Notes: generated from the sequence alone by a model not told the origin. DNA of 8,344 bases from Dehalococcoidia bacterium (GCA_030602865.1 JAUVYX010000030.1:1-8344); one strand, 5' to 3'; positions 1-6,182 are shown, counted from the stretch's first letter. Program-made: numbers and translations.

Positions 1-2
1 AC

Positions 3-386
3 GCACCATCTATATGGGTTTATGAGTTAGCCTTAATTCTTGGAGCTTCAGCTTATGTGCTAAGTTGGGGGGATACTGAGAGAGTAGACAAGCACTTAAG
101 GGTGGACGTGTTTTATTCACGTTGTTCTACTAAGTGGAAAGCGATTATAAATATACTGGGTACCGTCATTTGCTGGTATCCTCTCTTTATAGCTTATATG
201 CTTGTAACAATTCCCTGGGCCATCAAGTCCTGGAGAACTCATGAAGTAATGATGGAGAGCTATTGGTATCCTCCCTTCGGCCCAATCAGAACCCTTATCG
301 TGATAGGTTTATGTCTGTTCTGTGCACAGATAACAGTTAACCTTATTCATCATATTCAATATCTCAGAACAGGGGAAGAATTATGA
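3..386 (+). CDS. dctQ: TRAP transporter small permease (DctQ family), 5'-truncated
   Basis: This is the four-helix small membrane subunit of a tripartite ATP-independent periplasmic (TRAP) transporter, which pairs with DctM for ion-driven uptake of organic acids. The frame is open to the window edge. A GTG at 57 could serve as a start, but the residues before it (PSIWVYELALILGASAYVL) match the conserved DctQ stretch in which a W/xE motif sits in a helix. The true start is therefore upstream and I annotate a partial gene. The amphipathic HLRVDVF segment, a central hydrophobic helix and a final helix are visible, and a SYWYPPFGPI segment precedes the last helix, as in the DctQ branch annotated for mannitol/chloroaromatic-type systems. 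The stop overlaps the next start as ATGA, indicating translational coupling with dctM. Substrate unknown. Confidence 0.85.
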   Translation, partial: APSIWVYELALILGASAYVLSWGDTERVDKHLRVDVFYSRCSTKWKAIINILGTVICWYPLFIAYMLVTIPWAIKSWRTHEVMMESYWYPPFGPIRTLIVIGLCLFCAQITVNLIHHIQYLRTGEEL

Positions 387-1741
387 TAGAGGCTATTCGA
401 GAAGTATTAACTCCTGAAATAATCACTGTTCTTTTTATTGGTGGTATCCTGGTTTCAACACTCACTGGGTTCCATATAGCCATTGTAATTACGACACTGG
501 GTTTAGTATTGGGCTTTATAATGATTGGGCCTATAACCCTGGAGATAATGTATGCTCGCTTCGTAAAAATGCTGTTGAACTATACCATGCTCGCAATACC
601 AATGTTTATCTTCATGGGAGATATAATTCAAAAGTCTGGAATAGCAGACGCACTTTACGAAAAATTATACGTTGCCCTAGGTCCACTACGGGGAGGGCTG
701 GCCCTGGCTACAATTCTATTTGGCACCATATTGGCCGCCTGCATGGGAATAATTGCTGCTTCTGTAAGTATGATGTGTATACTGGGACTGGAGCCGATGA
801 TAAAGAGAGGTTATGCCAAGGATTTGGCTGCCGGCAGCGTTGCTGCTGGAGGCTGTCTCGGTATCCTTATCCCTCCCAGTATCATGATAGTCATGTACGG
901 ACCGATGGCTAACATATCAGTAGGCAAATTATTCATGGCAGCATTCCCCGCAGGGCTGATGCTTGCTTTATTCTATTGTTTATACGTAATCATCAGATGC
1001 ATCTTAAGACCACTGGATGCCCCTGCAAGGCCACCAGGAGAGGAAACCGTTTCCACTGGTAAGAAGATAAAAGGCTTGGTAATCTCTCTGGTACCACCGG
1101 TAATATTGATACTGTCAGTCCTCGGTAGTATCTTCTTTGGTTTAGCAGCCCCTACTGAGGCAGCAGGCATGGGAGCCTTTGCCAGTGTGTTACTTGCACT
1201 TGCCTATAGAAAGATGAATTTTACCATCTTTAGGGAAGCTACTATTAGCACATTTAGGATTTCCGGCTATATCTTTTTTCTGGCATGTCTGATATATGGA
1301 GCAGTCGGAATGTTTATGAGGCTGGGTTGCCAGGATGTGATAGCAAACTTAATTTCTGCTGCTCCCGGTGGACGCTGGGGGTTATTTGCAATAGTTATGT
1401 TCTTCGTTCTGGCCCTTGGCTTCTTTATGGGATGGCTCACTATCCTTTTCATTGTTGTTCCTATAGTATCACCATTAGTTGAGGCTGCGGGCTTCGATCC
1501 AGTATGGTTTGCTATCATGATAATGGTTAACCTTCAGGCAGCTTTTATGACACCACCAATGGCACTGGCCATATTCCTGGTATCAAATATGGCCCCACCT
1601 GAGTTAGGAATAACCACTTTGGATGTAATAAAAGGTGTAGCCCCATTTGTTGTCGTGATAATACTGACAATAATTATACTTGCTTTCTTCCCACAGATTG
1701 TTCTCTGGCTACCTAATCAAATGATACAGCCTTGGACATAG
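383..1741 (+). CDS. dctM: TRAP transporter large permease (DctM family)
   Basis: This is the 452-residue integral membrane subunit that forms the transport channel of a TRAP transporter. About a dozen hydrophobic segments cover nearly the whole protein. Family hallmarks are an AIPMFIFMG block at residues 71-79, a glycine-rich GILIPPSIMIVMYGP block at about 160-174 followed by ISVGKLF, and PTEAAGMGAFA around residues 256-267. A hydrophilic loop at about 208-230 (RPLDAPARPPGEE region) makes it slightly longer than the usual ~425 residues; such a loop occurs in the larger DctM branch. The ATG at 383 follows an AGGGGAAG ribosome binding site and overlaps the dctQ stop by 4 bp. A strong terminator follows, so this is the last gene of the operon. 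No DctP substrate-binding gene is visible; it probably lies upstream of the window. Substrate cannot be inferred. Confidence 0.93.
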   Translation: MIEAIREVLTPEIITVLFIGGILVSTLTGFHIAIVITTLGLVLGFIMIGPITLEIMYARFVKMLLNYTMLAIPMFIFMGDIIQKSGIADALYEKLYVALGPLRGGLALATILFGTILAACMGIIAASVSMMCILGLEPMIKRGYAKDLAAGSVAAGGCLGILIPPSIMIVMYGPMANISVGKLFMAAFPAGLMLALFYCLYVIIRCILRPLDAPARPPGEETVSTGKKIKGLVISLVPPVILILSVLGSIFFGLAAPTEAAGMGAFASVLLALAYRKMNFTIFREATISTFRISGYIFFLACLIYGAVGMFMRLGCQDVIANLISAAPGGRWGLFAIVMFFVLALGFFMGWLTILFIVVPIVSPLVEAAGFDPVWFAIMIMVNLQAAFMTPPMALAIFLVSNMAPPELGITTLDVIKGVAPFVVVIILTIIILAFFPQIVLWLPNQMIQPWT

Positions 1742-1763
1742 AGCTTTAGAGCATAAAAGAGCT

Positions 1764-1795
1764 AAAAAGGCCTGTCTTTAAAGACAGGCCTTTTT
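1764..1795 (+). terminator. Rho-independent terminator after dctM
   Basis: A perfect inverted repeat starts 22 bp after the dctM stop. GGCCTGTCTT pairs with AAGACAGGCC and is flanked by five A's on the left and five T's on the right. This is a textbook intrinsic terminator, and the A/T symmetry means it could also work on the opposite strand. Confidence 0.92.
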
Positions 1796-1798
1796 CTT

Positions 1799-1821
1799 AC
1801 CTTTCCCTGATAGGGAGAGGT
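1799..1821. repeat. Short hairpin repeat, CCCT-AGGG type
   Basis: ACCTTTCCCT and AGGGAGAGGT form 10-bp arms with one T-G wobble around a GAT loop. A related hairpin lies at 2505-2525, so this looks like a small dispersed repeat and not part of the adjacent terminator. Confidence 0.55.
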
Positions 1822-1859
1822 AAGACATGGATGACATAGAGGATGCTACTCACCACCTG

Positions 1860-1893
1860 GATTGCCGCGGCAGCAAAGCTGCCTCGCAATGAT
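1860..1893 (+). repeat. Hairpin repeat, GATTGC...GCAATGA type (GGCAGC inner stem)
   Basis: Outer arms ATTGC and GCAAT enclose a perfect inner stem, GGCAGC-AAA-GCTGCC. A near copy is at 2814-2846, and further relatives with other inner stems are at 2581, 4392, 5117, 7195 (inverted), 7298 and 8309. The end reads ATGAT where most copies read ATGAC. Confidence 0.75.
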
Positions 1894-1942
1894 GGGAGAT
1901 CGAGGACTGGAGACGGAAGACAGAAATGATACCCTCTCTTTT

Positions 1943-1964
1943 CATACCCGCGAATGCGGGTAAC
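1943..1964 (-). repeat. Hairpin repeat, TACCCGC-GAAT-GCGGGTA
   Basis: A perfect 7-bp stem, TACCCGC/GCGGGTA, with a four-base GAAT loop, preceded by CAT. It is the inverted, slightly decayed counterpart of the element at 8180-8203. It contains the most upstream in-frame ATG (1954) of the following HicB gene, which argues against that start. Confidence 0.65.
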
Positions 1965-2003
1965 TACTGATAGACATTCAATAAAGGCTTGGATTTTTTG
2001 TTG

Positions 2004-2012
2004 TGATATAAT
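2004..2012 (+). promoter_or_regulatory. Extended -10 promoter for the HicB-like gene
   Basis: TGATATAAT is a perfect extended -10 element (TGN plus TATAAT). No good -35 hexamer sits at normal spacing, which extended -10 promoters tolerate. The predicted transcript start near 2018-2019 lies downstream of the ATGs at 1954 and 2011, so it supports initiation at 2026 or 2029. Confidence 0.5.
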
Positions 2013-2028
2013 GAAAACAGGAATAATG

Positions 2029-2262
2029 ATGATAAAGAATTATACGGCAAAATACACCACGATAAGCTCCGGATATATGGGGCAACTGGTTGAATGGCCT
2101 GAAGTAATCACCGAAGGCGAGACAATTGAAAAGTGCCGGGAACTCTTGAAAGATGCCCTGCATGAAATGATGCTGGCTTACAAGCAGCAGAACAAGGAGA
2201 TTCCTCCCGCTGGCGGGCTGCTGGAACAGTTGCCAGTGGAGATAGCTCTTCCTAGTTATTGA
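2029..2262 (+). CDS. HicB-like antitoxin family protein, orphan
   Basis: This is a small protein of about 77 residues with the HicB partial RNase H-like fold pattern. A beta strand (NYTAKYTTISSGYMGQLVEWPEV, the counterpart of the usual Y.A.VPELPG strand pair) leads to the turn ITEGETIEKC. A helix (ECRELLKDALHEMMLAY-like) and a final strand near LPVEIALPSY follow. HicB proteins neutralise the HicA RNA-cleaving toxin. No HicA-sized frame is visible on either side, so this is either a solitary HicB or the remnant of a pair. In-frame ATGs at 1954, 2011 and 2026 are possible. I chose 2029 because AGGA at 2019-2022 is 6 bp away, the family core begins just there, 1954 is inside a repeat and 2011 overlaps the -10 box. 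It has no C-terminal DNA-binding domain. Function as an antitoxin is inferred from the family only. Confidence 0.72.
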   Translation: MIKNYTAKYTTISSGYMGQLVEWPEVITEGETIEKCRELLKDALHEMMLAYKQQNKEIPPAGGLLEQLPVEIALPSY

Positions 2263-2265
2263 CAC

Positions 2266-2365
2266 AAATTCTAAACACTAATTTCTAAGCTCTAAACAAA
2301 TCCTAAATACTAATTACTAAATCCTAAACAAATTCAAATTACTAAGCTCAAAATCCAAAACTTAA
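2266..2365. repeat. A+T-rich CTAAA/TAAAC degenerate repeat tract, copy 1
   Basis: About 100 bp built of irregular units such as TCTAAACACTAATTTCTAA and CTCTAAACAAATCC, with almost no G. A shared block recurs at 2732-2763 and 2450-2475, so this is a dispersed low-complexity repeat and not chance A+T richness. No coding or promoter signal is visible inside it. Confidence 0.7.
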
Positions 2366-2393
2366 TGATTCCATACCACTCAGACACCTGGTA

Positions 2394-2417
2394 GATTCCT
2401 GCTTTCGCAGGAATGAC
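2394..2417 (+). repeat. Hairpin repeat, ATTCCTGC-TTTC-GCAGGAAT
   Basis: A perfect 8-bp stem with a four-base loop, framed by GAT and ATGAC. On the opposite strand the tip reads GCGAAAGC. It is the simple version of the longer elements at 4436, 5159 and 7342. Confidence 0.8.
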
Positions 2418-2447
2418 AGAGAGGCACCCTCACCCTTATTGATCCAA

Positions 2448-2490
2448 GCTCTAAACAAATTCAAAGTCCTAAATCCTAGATTCTAAATCT
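2448..2490. repeat. A+T-rich CTAAA degenerate repeat tract, copy 2
   Basis: Contains CTCTAAACAAATTCAAAG followed by TCCTAAAT, nearly identical to 2753-2778. It is a shorter member of the tract family at 2266-2365. Confidence 0.65.
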
Positions 2491-2504
2491 GCTTCTCCCC
2501 TGAC

Positions 2505-2525
2505 CCTCTCCCTTATAGGAAGAGG
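2505..2525. repeat. Short hairpin repeat, CCTCTCCCT-TAT-AGGAAGAGG
   Basis: Nine-base arms with one mismatch around a TAT loop, related to the hairpin at 1799-1821. Confidence 0.5.
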
Positions 2526-2579
2526 AAAAAGAGAAAAGGGTATAAATGGAGGTATTGCCTTCCTCCACATCACCACCCA

Positions 2580-2605
2580 GATTGCCGCGCTTCGCTCGCA
2601 ATGAC
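2580..2605 (+). repeat. Hairpin repeat, GATTGC...GCAATGAC type, short form
   Basis: ATTGC and GCAAT arms enclose a short CGCGCTTCGCTC insert, followed by the conserved ATGAC end. It is preceded by CACCCA, like other copies. Confidence 0.7.
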
Positions 2606-2653
2606 AGGTTGAGAGACGGAAGGATCTCCTTACTAGCTATATTCAACACGGAG

Positions 2654-2679
2654 AGATTCTTCGCTACGCTCAGAATGAC
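2654..2679 (+). repeat. Hairpin repeat, GATTCT...AGAATGAC type
   Basis: ATTCT and AGAAT arms flank TCGCTACGCTC, with the common GAT start and ATGAC end. Read on the minus strand it encodes the familiar repeat peptide VILSVAKNL, which explains the spurious open frame across 2476-2730. Confidence 0.65.
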
Positions 2680-2731
2680 AAGGGGGAGGCAGGAAGGATA
2701 AAGGAGAGAGGGACTGACAGGGGAGAACAAA

Positions 2732-2783
2732 CTCTAAACACTAATTTCTAAACTCTAAACAAATTCAAAGTCCTAAATACAAG
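2732..2783. repeat. A+T-rich CTAAA degenerate repeat tract, copy 3
   Basis: The block CTCTAAACACTAATTTCTAA matches copy 1 (2268-2288) closely, and CTCTAAACAAATTCAAAG plus TCCTAAATAC matches copy 2. Three tracts in 500 bp point to dispersal or local duplication. Confidence 0.7.
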
Positions 2784-2812
2784 ACCTGCTGCCTCCACGC
2801 CACGTCCGCCCA

Positions 2813-2846
2813 GATTGCCGCGGCAGCAAAGCCGCCTCGCAATGAC
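2813..2846 (+). repeat. Hairpin repeat, GATTGC...GCAATGAC type (GGCAGC inner stem)
   Basis: Same as the element at 1861-1893 apart from a T to C change that turns one A-T pair of the inner stem into an A-C mismatch (GGCAGC-AAA-GCCGCC) and an ATGAC end. It lies about 100 bp beyond the 3' end of the serine hydrolase gene. Confidence 0.75.
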
Positions 2847-2947
2847 GGGTCAGTAGACTGAGGACAGAAGCCAGAAAGATGTTTCTCAATGGTGGATAGA
2901 TTCTATACTACGCTGCTCAACCTGCGTTTCTCCTCTTCTCGCTACCG

Positions 2948-4234
2948 TTAATCGTTTACTATCGCCTGGTATATGGCTTTCTCGAACTGCTGGTTAAAGC
3001 GGAATCCGGGCTTGTAGCCGTGGCCGAAAACCTGGGAGAAGGCGAGGCCAATCAGCTCTTCGGCAGGGTCAATGAAGAAATGGGTGCAGGCGGCACCGCC
3101 CCAGCCATACATCCCCGCCGAGCCGATGCAGATTGACTGTGTAAGGTCGTTCATTACGCCCATGCCGAAGCCGTAGCCGAAGCCGTAGCCGCGGGCATTG
3201 ACGAACAGGTCGCGGGTATGGTTGGATGCCATCAGCTCTACCGCCTTTGGGCTGAGCAGGCGGAATCCATCCAGTTCTCCGCGGTTCAGCAACATACTGG
3301 TGAAGCGCAGGTAATCAGCGACCGTGGAAAGGATGCCTCCAAAGTCTCCAAGCCCGGAGAACACGTCTTTGGGGCCTTTGACCTTGATGCTGTCTCGTGG
3401 CTGCTCATATACTTTCAAGTTCCATGAATCGTCCCATGTGTAAGCTGTGGTCAGGCGCTGAATTTTTTCCTCGGGCAGGTTGAAGGAAGTATCCTTCATG
3501 CCGAGCGGCTTGAATATCCGCTCCTGGAAGAATTCCTCGAGAGATTTTCCAGAGATGATTTCTACCAGCACGCCGAGCACGTCGAATTCATGGCCGTACT
3601 GCCAGTCGGTGCCCGGTTGGAAGCTGAGCGGAATCCTGCCGAGCCTCTCCACGCTTTCCCTGATTGAATGTTGCGGACTTGATGTGCCATCATCCAAGGG
3701 AAGAAACAGCGAGCCCTTGATGGCGTCGGAGAGTTCTTTAAGCAGGATAATGGGGGTGAGGCGGGCAGAGGCGAGCCCTGCGGTGTGGGTGAGCAGGTCA
3801 CGTATGGTGACATCCCGTTCAACCGGAGCGGTGTAAACCCGGCCTTTGGGGCTGTATCTGGCCTTGCCTTCCGGCCACTGGTGTACTATGACTTCCTGGT
3901 CAGCAAAAGAGGGAATGTATTTCGACACAGGGTCATTGAGCATCAGCTTGCCCTCTTCGTAGAGCATCATTATAGCAGTGGCGGTAACTGGCTTTGTCAT
4001 CGAATACATACGGAAGAGGCAGTCTTTTGCCATCGGCTTTTTCGATTTCATGTCCATGAATCCCTGAACGTCGTAGTGAACCACTTGTTCATGTCGCATC
4101 ACGAGAGTGACCGCGCCGGGCAGGTCGCCATTGTCTATCAGGCCACTAACCAGTTCGCTGACGCGTTTGAGTCGTTTGGATGAGAAGCCAACCGTTTCCG
4201 GCGAGACTACTTTTATTTCAGCATTGCTTGACAT
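2948..4234 (-). CDS. Serine hydrolase, beta-lactamase class C / family VIII esterase-like
   Basis: A 428-residue protein of the beta-lactamase-related Pfam family, which includes class C beta-lactamases, DD-peptidases and family VIII carboxylesterases. The SxxK motif is S78-M-T-K81 (nucleophile serine and base lysine). The second motif is Y213-G-H215, in the context WQYGHEFDVLG, where beta-lactamases have YxN; the tyrosine is retained. The third-motif region reads GWGGAACTHFFIDP at 377-390, the W-G-G form typical of esterase-like members. THTAGL at 149-154 and FKPLGMKDTSF at 241-251 are further family marks. No signal peptide is visible, so a cytoplasmic esterase or amidase is more likely than a secreted beta-lactamase; the substrate cannot be told. 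The ATG follows GGAGG with a 9-bp spacer (plus positions 4244-4248). It is transcribed alone, convergent with the HicB region. Confidence 0.9.
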   Translation of the reverse strand: MSSNAEIKVVSPETVGFSSKRLKRVSELVSGLIDNGDLPGAVTLVMRHEQVVHYDVQGFMDMKSKKPMAKDCLFRMYSMTKPVTATAIMMLYEEGKLMLNDPVSKYIPSFADQEVIVHQWPEGKARYSPKGRVYTAPVERDVTIRDLLTHTAGLASARLTPIILLKELSDAIKGSLFLPLDDGTSSPQHSIRESVERLGRIPLSFQPGTDWQYGHEFDVLGVLVEIISGKSLEEFFQERIFKPLGMKDTSFNLPEEKIQRLTTAYTWDDSWNLKVYEQPRDSIKVKGPKDVFSGLGDFGGILSTVADYLRFTSMLLNRGELDGFRLLSPKAVELMASNHTRDLFVNARGYGFGYGFGMGVMNDLTQSICIGSAGMYGWGGAACTHFFIDPAEELIGLAFSQVFGHGYKPGFRFNQQFEKAIYQAIVND

Positions 4235-4302
4235 AATAACATGCCTCCATGAGGTTTATTTAAGCACCTGGCTCACATAAGTGAACAAAGCTATATTGCA
4301 GT

Positions 4303-4331
4303 AGAATACATGACTTGGCTGGTGTTGACAA
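4303..4331 (-). promoter_or_regulatory. Candidate sigma-70 promoter of the serine hydrolase
   Basis: Read on the minus strand, TTGTCA (5 of 6 matches to the -35 consensus) is followed after exactly 17 bp by TATTCT (4 of 6). The transcript would start near 4296 and give a leader of about 60 nt. It is found by eye only. Confidence 0.4.
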
Positions 4332-4390
4332 TATAGTCGTGGGGTAGGGATTACTCACCGAATTGCCTCTACAAAACACCGTGCCTTCCA

Positions 4391-4422
4391 TATTGCTTTG
4401 TTGTTCCACTCCTCGCAATGAC
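4391..4422 (+). repeat. Decayed GATTGC...GCAATGAC hairpin repeat
   Basis: ATTGC and CCTCGCAATGAC ends are preserved, but the inner part (TTTGTTGTTCCACT) has diverged from the TTCGTCGCTATCGCT version at 5117, 7298 and 8309. It pairs head to head with the next element to form a composite unit. Confidence 0.6.
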
Positions 4423-4435
4423 GAAAGAAGGATTA

Positions 4436-4489
4436 TCATTCCTGCGAAACTTGTGCCTGCGAAAGTCGGTAGCAGGAATCTACCCGGTG
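4436..4489 (-). repeat. Long ATTCCTGC...GCAGGAAT repeat with 7-bp insertion
   Basis: TCATTCCTGCGAAA, CTTGTGCCTGCGAAAG, then CAGGAATCTACCCGGTG, as at 5159 and 7342. Here TCGGTAG is inserted at about 4466-4472 between the GCGAAAG loop and the 3' arm. Confidence 0.75.
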
Positions 4490-4540
4490 ATCGGGGCAGA
4501 GAGGATCTATGAGCTATTAGCTATGTGTTATTATCTATAA

Positions 4541-4586
4541 CTGTTAACAGCAACAAAGATATAGATTTTGCTATACATAACAGTTG
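4541..4586. promoter_or_regulatory. Candidate operator upstream of the first TA locus
   Basis: A perfect 10-bp palindrome, CTGTTAACAG (4541-4550), is followed by a second TAACAG half-site at 4578-4583, 33 bp away, about three helical turns. Between them TATAG (4560-4564) and CTATA (4571-4575) form another inverted repeat that overlaps the -35 region. This fits autoregulation by a TA complex, but no binding protein is proven. Confidence 0.35.
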
Positions 4587-4601
4587 CCCTGGTATTATAA
4601 T
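4572..4601 (+). promoter_or_regulatory. Promoter of the first toxin-antitoxin operon
   Basis: TATACA (4 of 6 for -35), an 18-bp spacer, then a perfect TATAAT at 4596-4601. The predicted start near 4608 lies just ahead of the AAAGGAG ribosome binding site at 4614-4620. Confidence 0.6.
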
Positions 4602-4626
4602 GGGGATATAAGAAAAGGAGACAGAA

Positions 4627-4830
4627 ATGGCAAAGACAATCTCAATACCTGAAAAGAGCATTATAGGAATGCTAAAGGCATTGCCTCAAGATACTCTGGT
4701 CGATATATTTTCAAAGATATTAATCGAAAGCGATGTGTCCCCCATGACTGATGAAGAGAAGGCATCGTACATCAAGGCTTTGAAAGACTACCAGGAAGGC
4801 AAGGTTACCAGTTGGGAAAACTTGAAATAG
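4627..4830 (+). CDS. Putative antitoxin partner of a RelE-type toxin
   Basis: A 67-residue acidic protein directly ahead of, and overlapping, a RelE-type toxin gene; that position is the main evidence for antitoxin function. AAAGGAG lies 6 bp before the ATG. The N-terminal part (SIIGMLKALPQDTLVDIFSKIL) predicts an amphipathic helix with an LP-turn. The C-terminal part, TDEEKASYIKALKDYQEGK then TSWENLK, is a helix followed by the short tail seen in many small antitoxins whose C-terminus wraps around the toxin. I see no clear ribbon-helix-helix or helix-turn-helix and cannot assign a named antitoxin family. It shares no obvious similarity with the antitoxin at 7501-7751. Confidence 0.75.
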   Translation: MAKTISIPEKSIIGMLKALPQDTLVDIFSKILIESDVSPMTDEEKASYIKALKDYQEGKVTSWENLK

Positions 4831-5063
4831 AGTTTTCCAGAGAGGCAGCCAGGCAATACAGGAAACTACCTCAGGGATACAAAAGCCTTGTAGATATCGC
4901 ACTTAGTAAATTATCTCAAGGTTCAGGACTGGACTTAAAGCCTATAGAAGGTAAAAGAGATATTTATCGGATCAGGGTAGGTAAGTACAGAATACTACTA
5001 AGCAAATTTGATAAAGTTGTTTTGATATTCAGGATAGCTGCAAGAGGAAATGCCTATAAATAG
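4812..5063 (+). CDS. RelE/ParE superfamily toxin
   Basis: A small basic protein of 83 residues with the RelE-type pattern: an N-terminal strand (EIEFSREAARQYRKLP), two helices, then YRIRVGKYRILL (52-63) and a terminal strand, VLIFRIAARGNAYK. R53, R55, R60, R78 and Y82 lie where RelE-type mRNA interferases carry their basic and tyrosine catalytic residues, so ribosome-dependent mRNA cleavage is likely, though a ParE-like gyrase inhibitor cannot be excluded. The start is TTG at 4812, preceded by AAGG at 7 bp. No ATG or GTG is available before the conserved strand. It overlaps the antitoxin gene by 19 bp, which indicates translational coupling. Confidence 0.85.
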   Translation: MGKLEIEFSREAARQYRKLPQGYKSLVDIALSKLSQGSGLDLKPIEGKRDIYRIRVGKYRILLSKFDKVVLIFRIAARGNAYK

Positions 5064-5115
5064 GCTGAGTGAATGGCTCTGCCGCCCTGCCCAATACTCA
5101 CCCCAGCTCCTCCCA

Positions 5116-5148
5116 GATTGCTTCGTCGCTATCGCTCCTCGCAATGAC
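5116..5148 (+). repeat. Hairpin repeat, GATTGC...GCAATGAC type (TTCGTCGCTATCGCT form)
   Basis: Preceded by CTCCTCCCA, with ATTGC and GCAAT arms and the ATGAC end. The copies at 8308-8340 (identical) and 7297-7329 (one change) confirm it. It starts 53 bp after the toxin stop. Confidence 0.85.
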
Positions 5149-5158
5149 GAACAGGGGT

Positions 5159-5206
5159 GTCATTCCTACGAAACTTGTGCCTGCGAAAGCAGGAATCTAC
5201 CCGGTG
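5159..5206 (-). repeat. Long ATTCCTGC...GCAGGAAT repeat
   Basis: GTCATTCCTACGAAAC, TTGTGCCTGCGAAAGC, AGGAATCTACCCGGTG. It is nearly identical to 7342-7389 apart from a G to A change in the first arm. It lies 10 bp after the previous hairpin in opposite orientation, making a composite unit. Confidence 0.85.
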
Positions 5207-5218
5207 GTGGAGTGGAGA

Positions 5219-5253
5219 GATCCTTCGGTCGCTTACACTCCCTCAAGGATGAC
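5219..5253 (+). repeat. Hairpin repeat, GATCCTT...AAGGATGAC type
   Basis: ATCCTT and AAGGAT arms with a long loop, framed by GAT and ATGAC like the other hairpins. A half copy, TCAAGGATGACAG, is at 8104-8116. Confidence 0.6.
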
Positions 5254-5307
5254 AAAGTAATGCATGCTCTGCGCAATGACTGGTAGAAAGAAGGTAGGAA
5301 TGACCAG

Positions 5308-6150
5308 CTAAGACCTGAGCACCCTGTCCTTCATGTTCGGGTCGAGGGACAGGATAGAGCGGGCTTCATCAGGGCTGGCAATCTCCCTGCCGACTTCTCT
5401 GGCGATGACCACCACTTTCTCTACCAGTCTGATATTGCTTGAGGGCGAGCCATCAGGCATAAACAGGTTATCCTCAAGACCAACCCGTACGTTACCGCCC
5501 ATGACAATAGCGGCCGTTGACAGAGGAATTCCTGTCTTTCCGACACCGGTCACTGTCCAGGTCGAACCATGTGGGATGCTCTCCGAAAGGAAGAGCAGGT
5601 TTTTAATCGTGCCGGGCATGGCGCCGGGTACGCCGAGTACAAAATTGAAATGAAGCGGTGCCTCGATATACCCTTTCCGCTGAAGATAAACGGCGTTGTG
5701 AATCATCCCTGTTTCGAATACCTCTATCTCCGGCTTGACCCCTGTCTCTTTATATACCTTGGCCAGTGCCTCGATAAACTGCGGTGCGTTTTCGTAGATA
5801 ATGGTTGGCATGTTGTTTGAGCCGGTGGTAAATGAGCCCATCTCCGGGAGCAAGCGTACGGGATTCAGGCGTGCCTCCCAGTCCTTGCCGGCACGTCCAC
5901 CTGTGGAAAGCTGAATAATCACCTCGGGAGCGGTCTTCTTTATTTTGGTAGTGATTTCGCAGAACACGGAAGTATCGAGCGTTGGCTTTTGCAGGGAATC
6001 CCTGGCATGGATGTGAAAAAGTGAAGCGCCGGCATCCGCACAGTGGCGGACATCCTCAGCTATTTCGTCAGGCGTCACCGGCAGGTTTGGATTCATCTGC
6101 TTCGTCGGTACGTTGCCGGTCGGGGAGACGGTGATAATCAATTTTTCCAT
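5308..6150 (-). CDS. Beta-keto acid cleavage enzyme (BKACE, DUF849 family)
   Basis: A 280-residue zinc-dependent TIM-barrel enzyme. The family converts a beta-keto acid plus acetyl-CoA into acetoacetate and a new acyl-CoA; the founding member Kce acts on 3-keto-5-aminohexanoate in lysine fermentation. The metal motif is H46-I-H48-A-R at exactly the Kce positions, with E226 in VRVGLEDN as third ligand (E230 in Kce, from memory). S82 in QLSTGG, E143 in EVFETG, R222 and D227 match the other Kce active-site residues. Position 14 is V where Kce has the glutamate that binds the substrate amino group, so the substrate probably lacks that group. It is the second gene of an operon, 32 bp after a beta-hydroxyacid dehydrogenase, with AGGA 8 bp before the ATG. 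Cytoplasmic. The family is firm; the substrate is unknown. Confidence 0.93.
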   Translation of the reverse strand: MEKLIITVSPTGNVPTKQMNPNLPVTPDEIAEDVRHCADAGASLFHIHARDSLQKPTLDTSVFCEITTKIKKTAPEVIIQLSTGGRAGKDWEARLNPVRLLPEMGSFTTGSNNMPTIIYENAPQFIEALAKVYKETGVKPEIEVFETGMIHNAVYLQRKGYIEAPLHFNFVLGVPGAMPGTIKNLLFLSESIPHGSTWTVTGVGKTGIPLSTAAIVMGGNVRVGLEDNLFMPDGSPSSNIRLVEKVVVIAREVGREIASPDEARSILSLDPNMKDRVLRS

Positions 6151-6182
6151 GAATCAAATCCTCGCTTTTACAGGAAAGGTTA

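Noticed and set aside
57..386. GTG at 57 as the true start of dctQ
   Set aside because: The frame is open upstream to the window edge and encodes conserved DctQ residues there.
1978..2265. 95-residue open frame antisense to the HicB gene
   Set aside because: It is a shadow of the HicB frame, has an aromatic-rich random composition and no start signals.
2476..2730. 84-residue open frame on the minus strand
   Set aside because: Its sequence (VILSVAKNL, SLRAKRGNL) is the translation of two hairpin repeats, and it has no ribosome binding site or family resemblance.
3480..3836. 118-residue plus-strand frame inside the serine hydrolase
   Set aside because: It lies fully within a well-supported gene carrying family motifs on the other strand. 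The frames at 3785-4183 and 3218-3427 are rejected for the same reason.
5050..5286. Small plus-strand frames downstream of the first toxin
   Set aside because: They overlap the toxin end and consist of hairpin-repeat translations.
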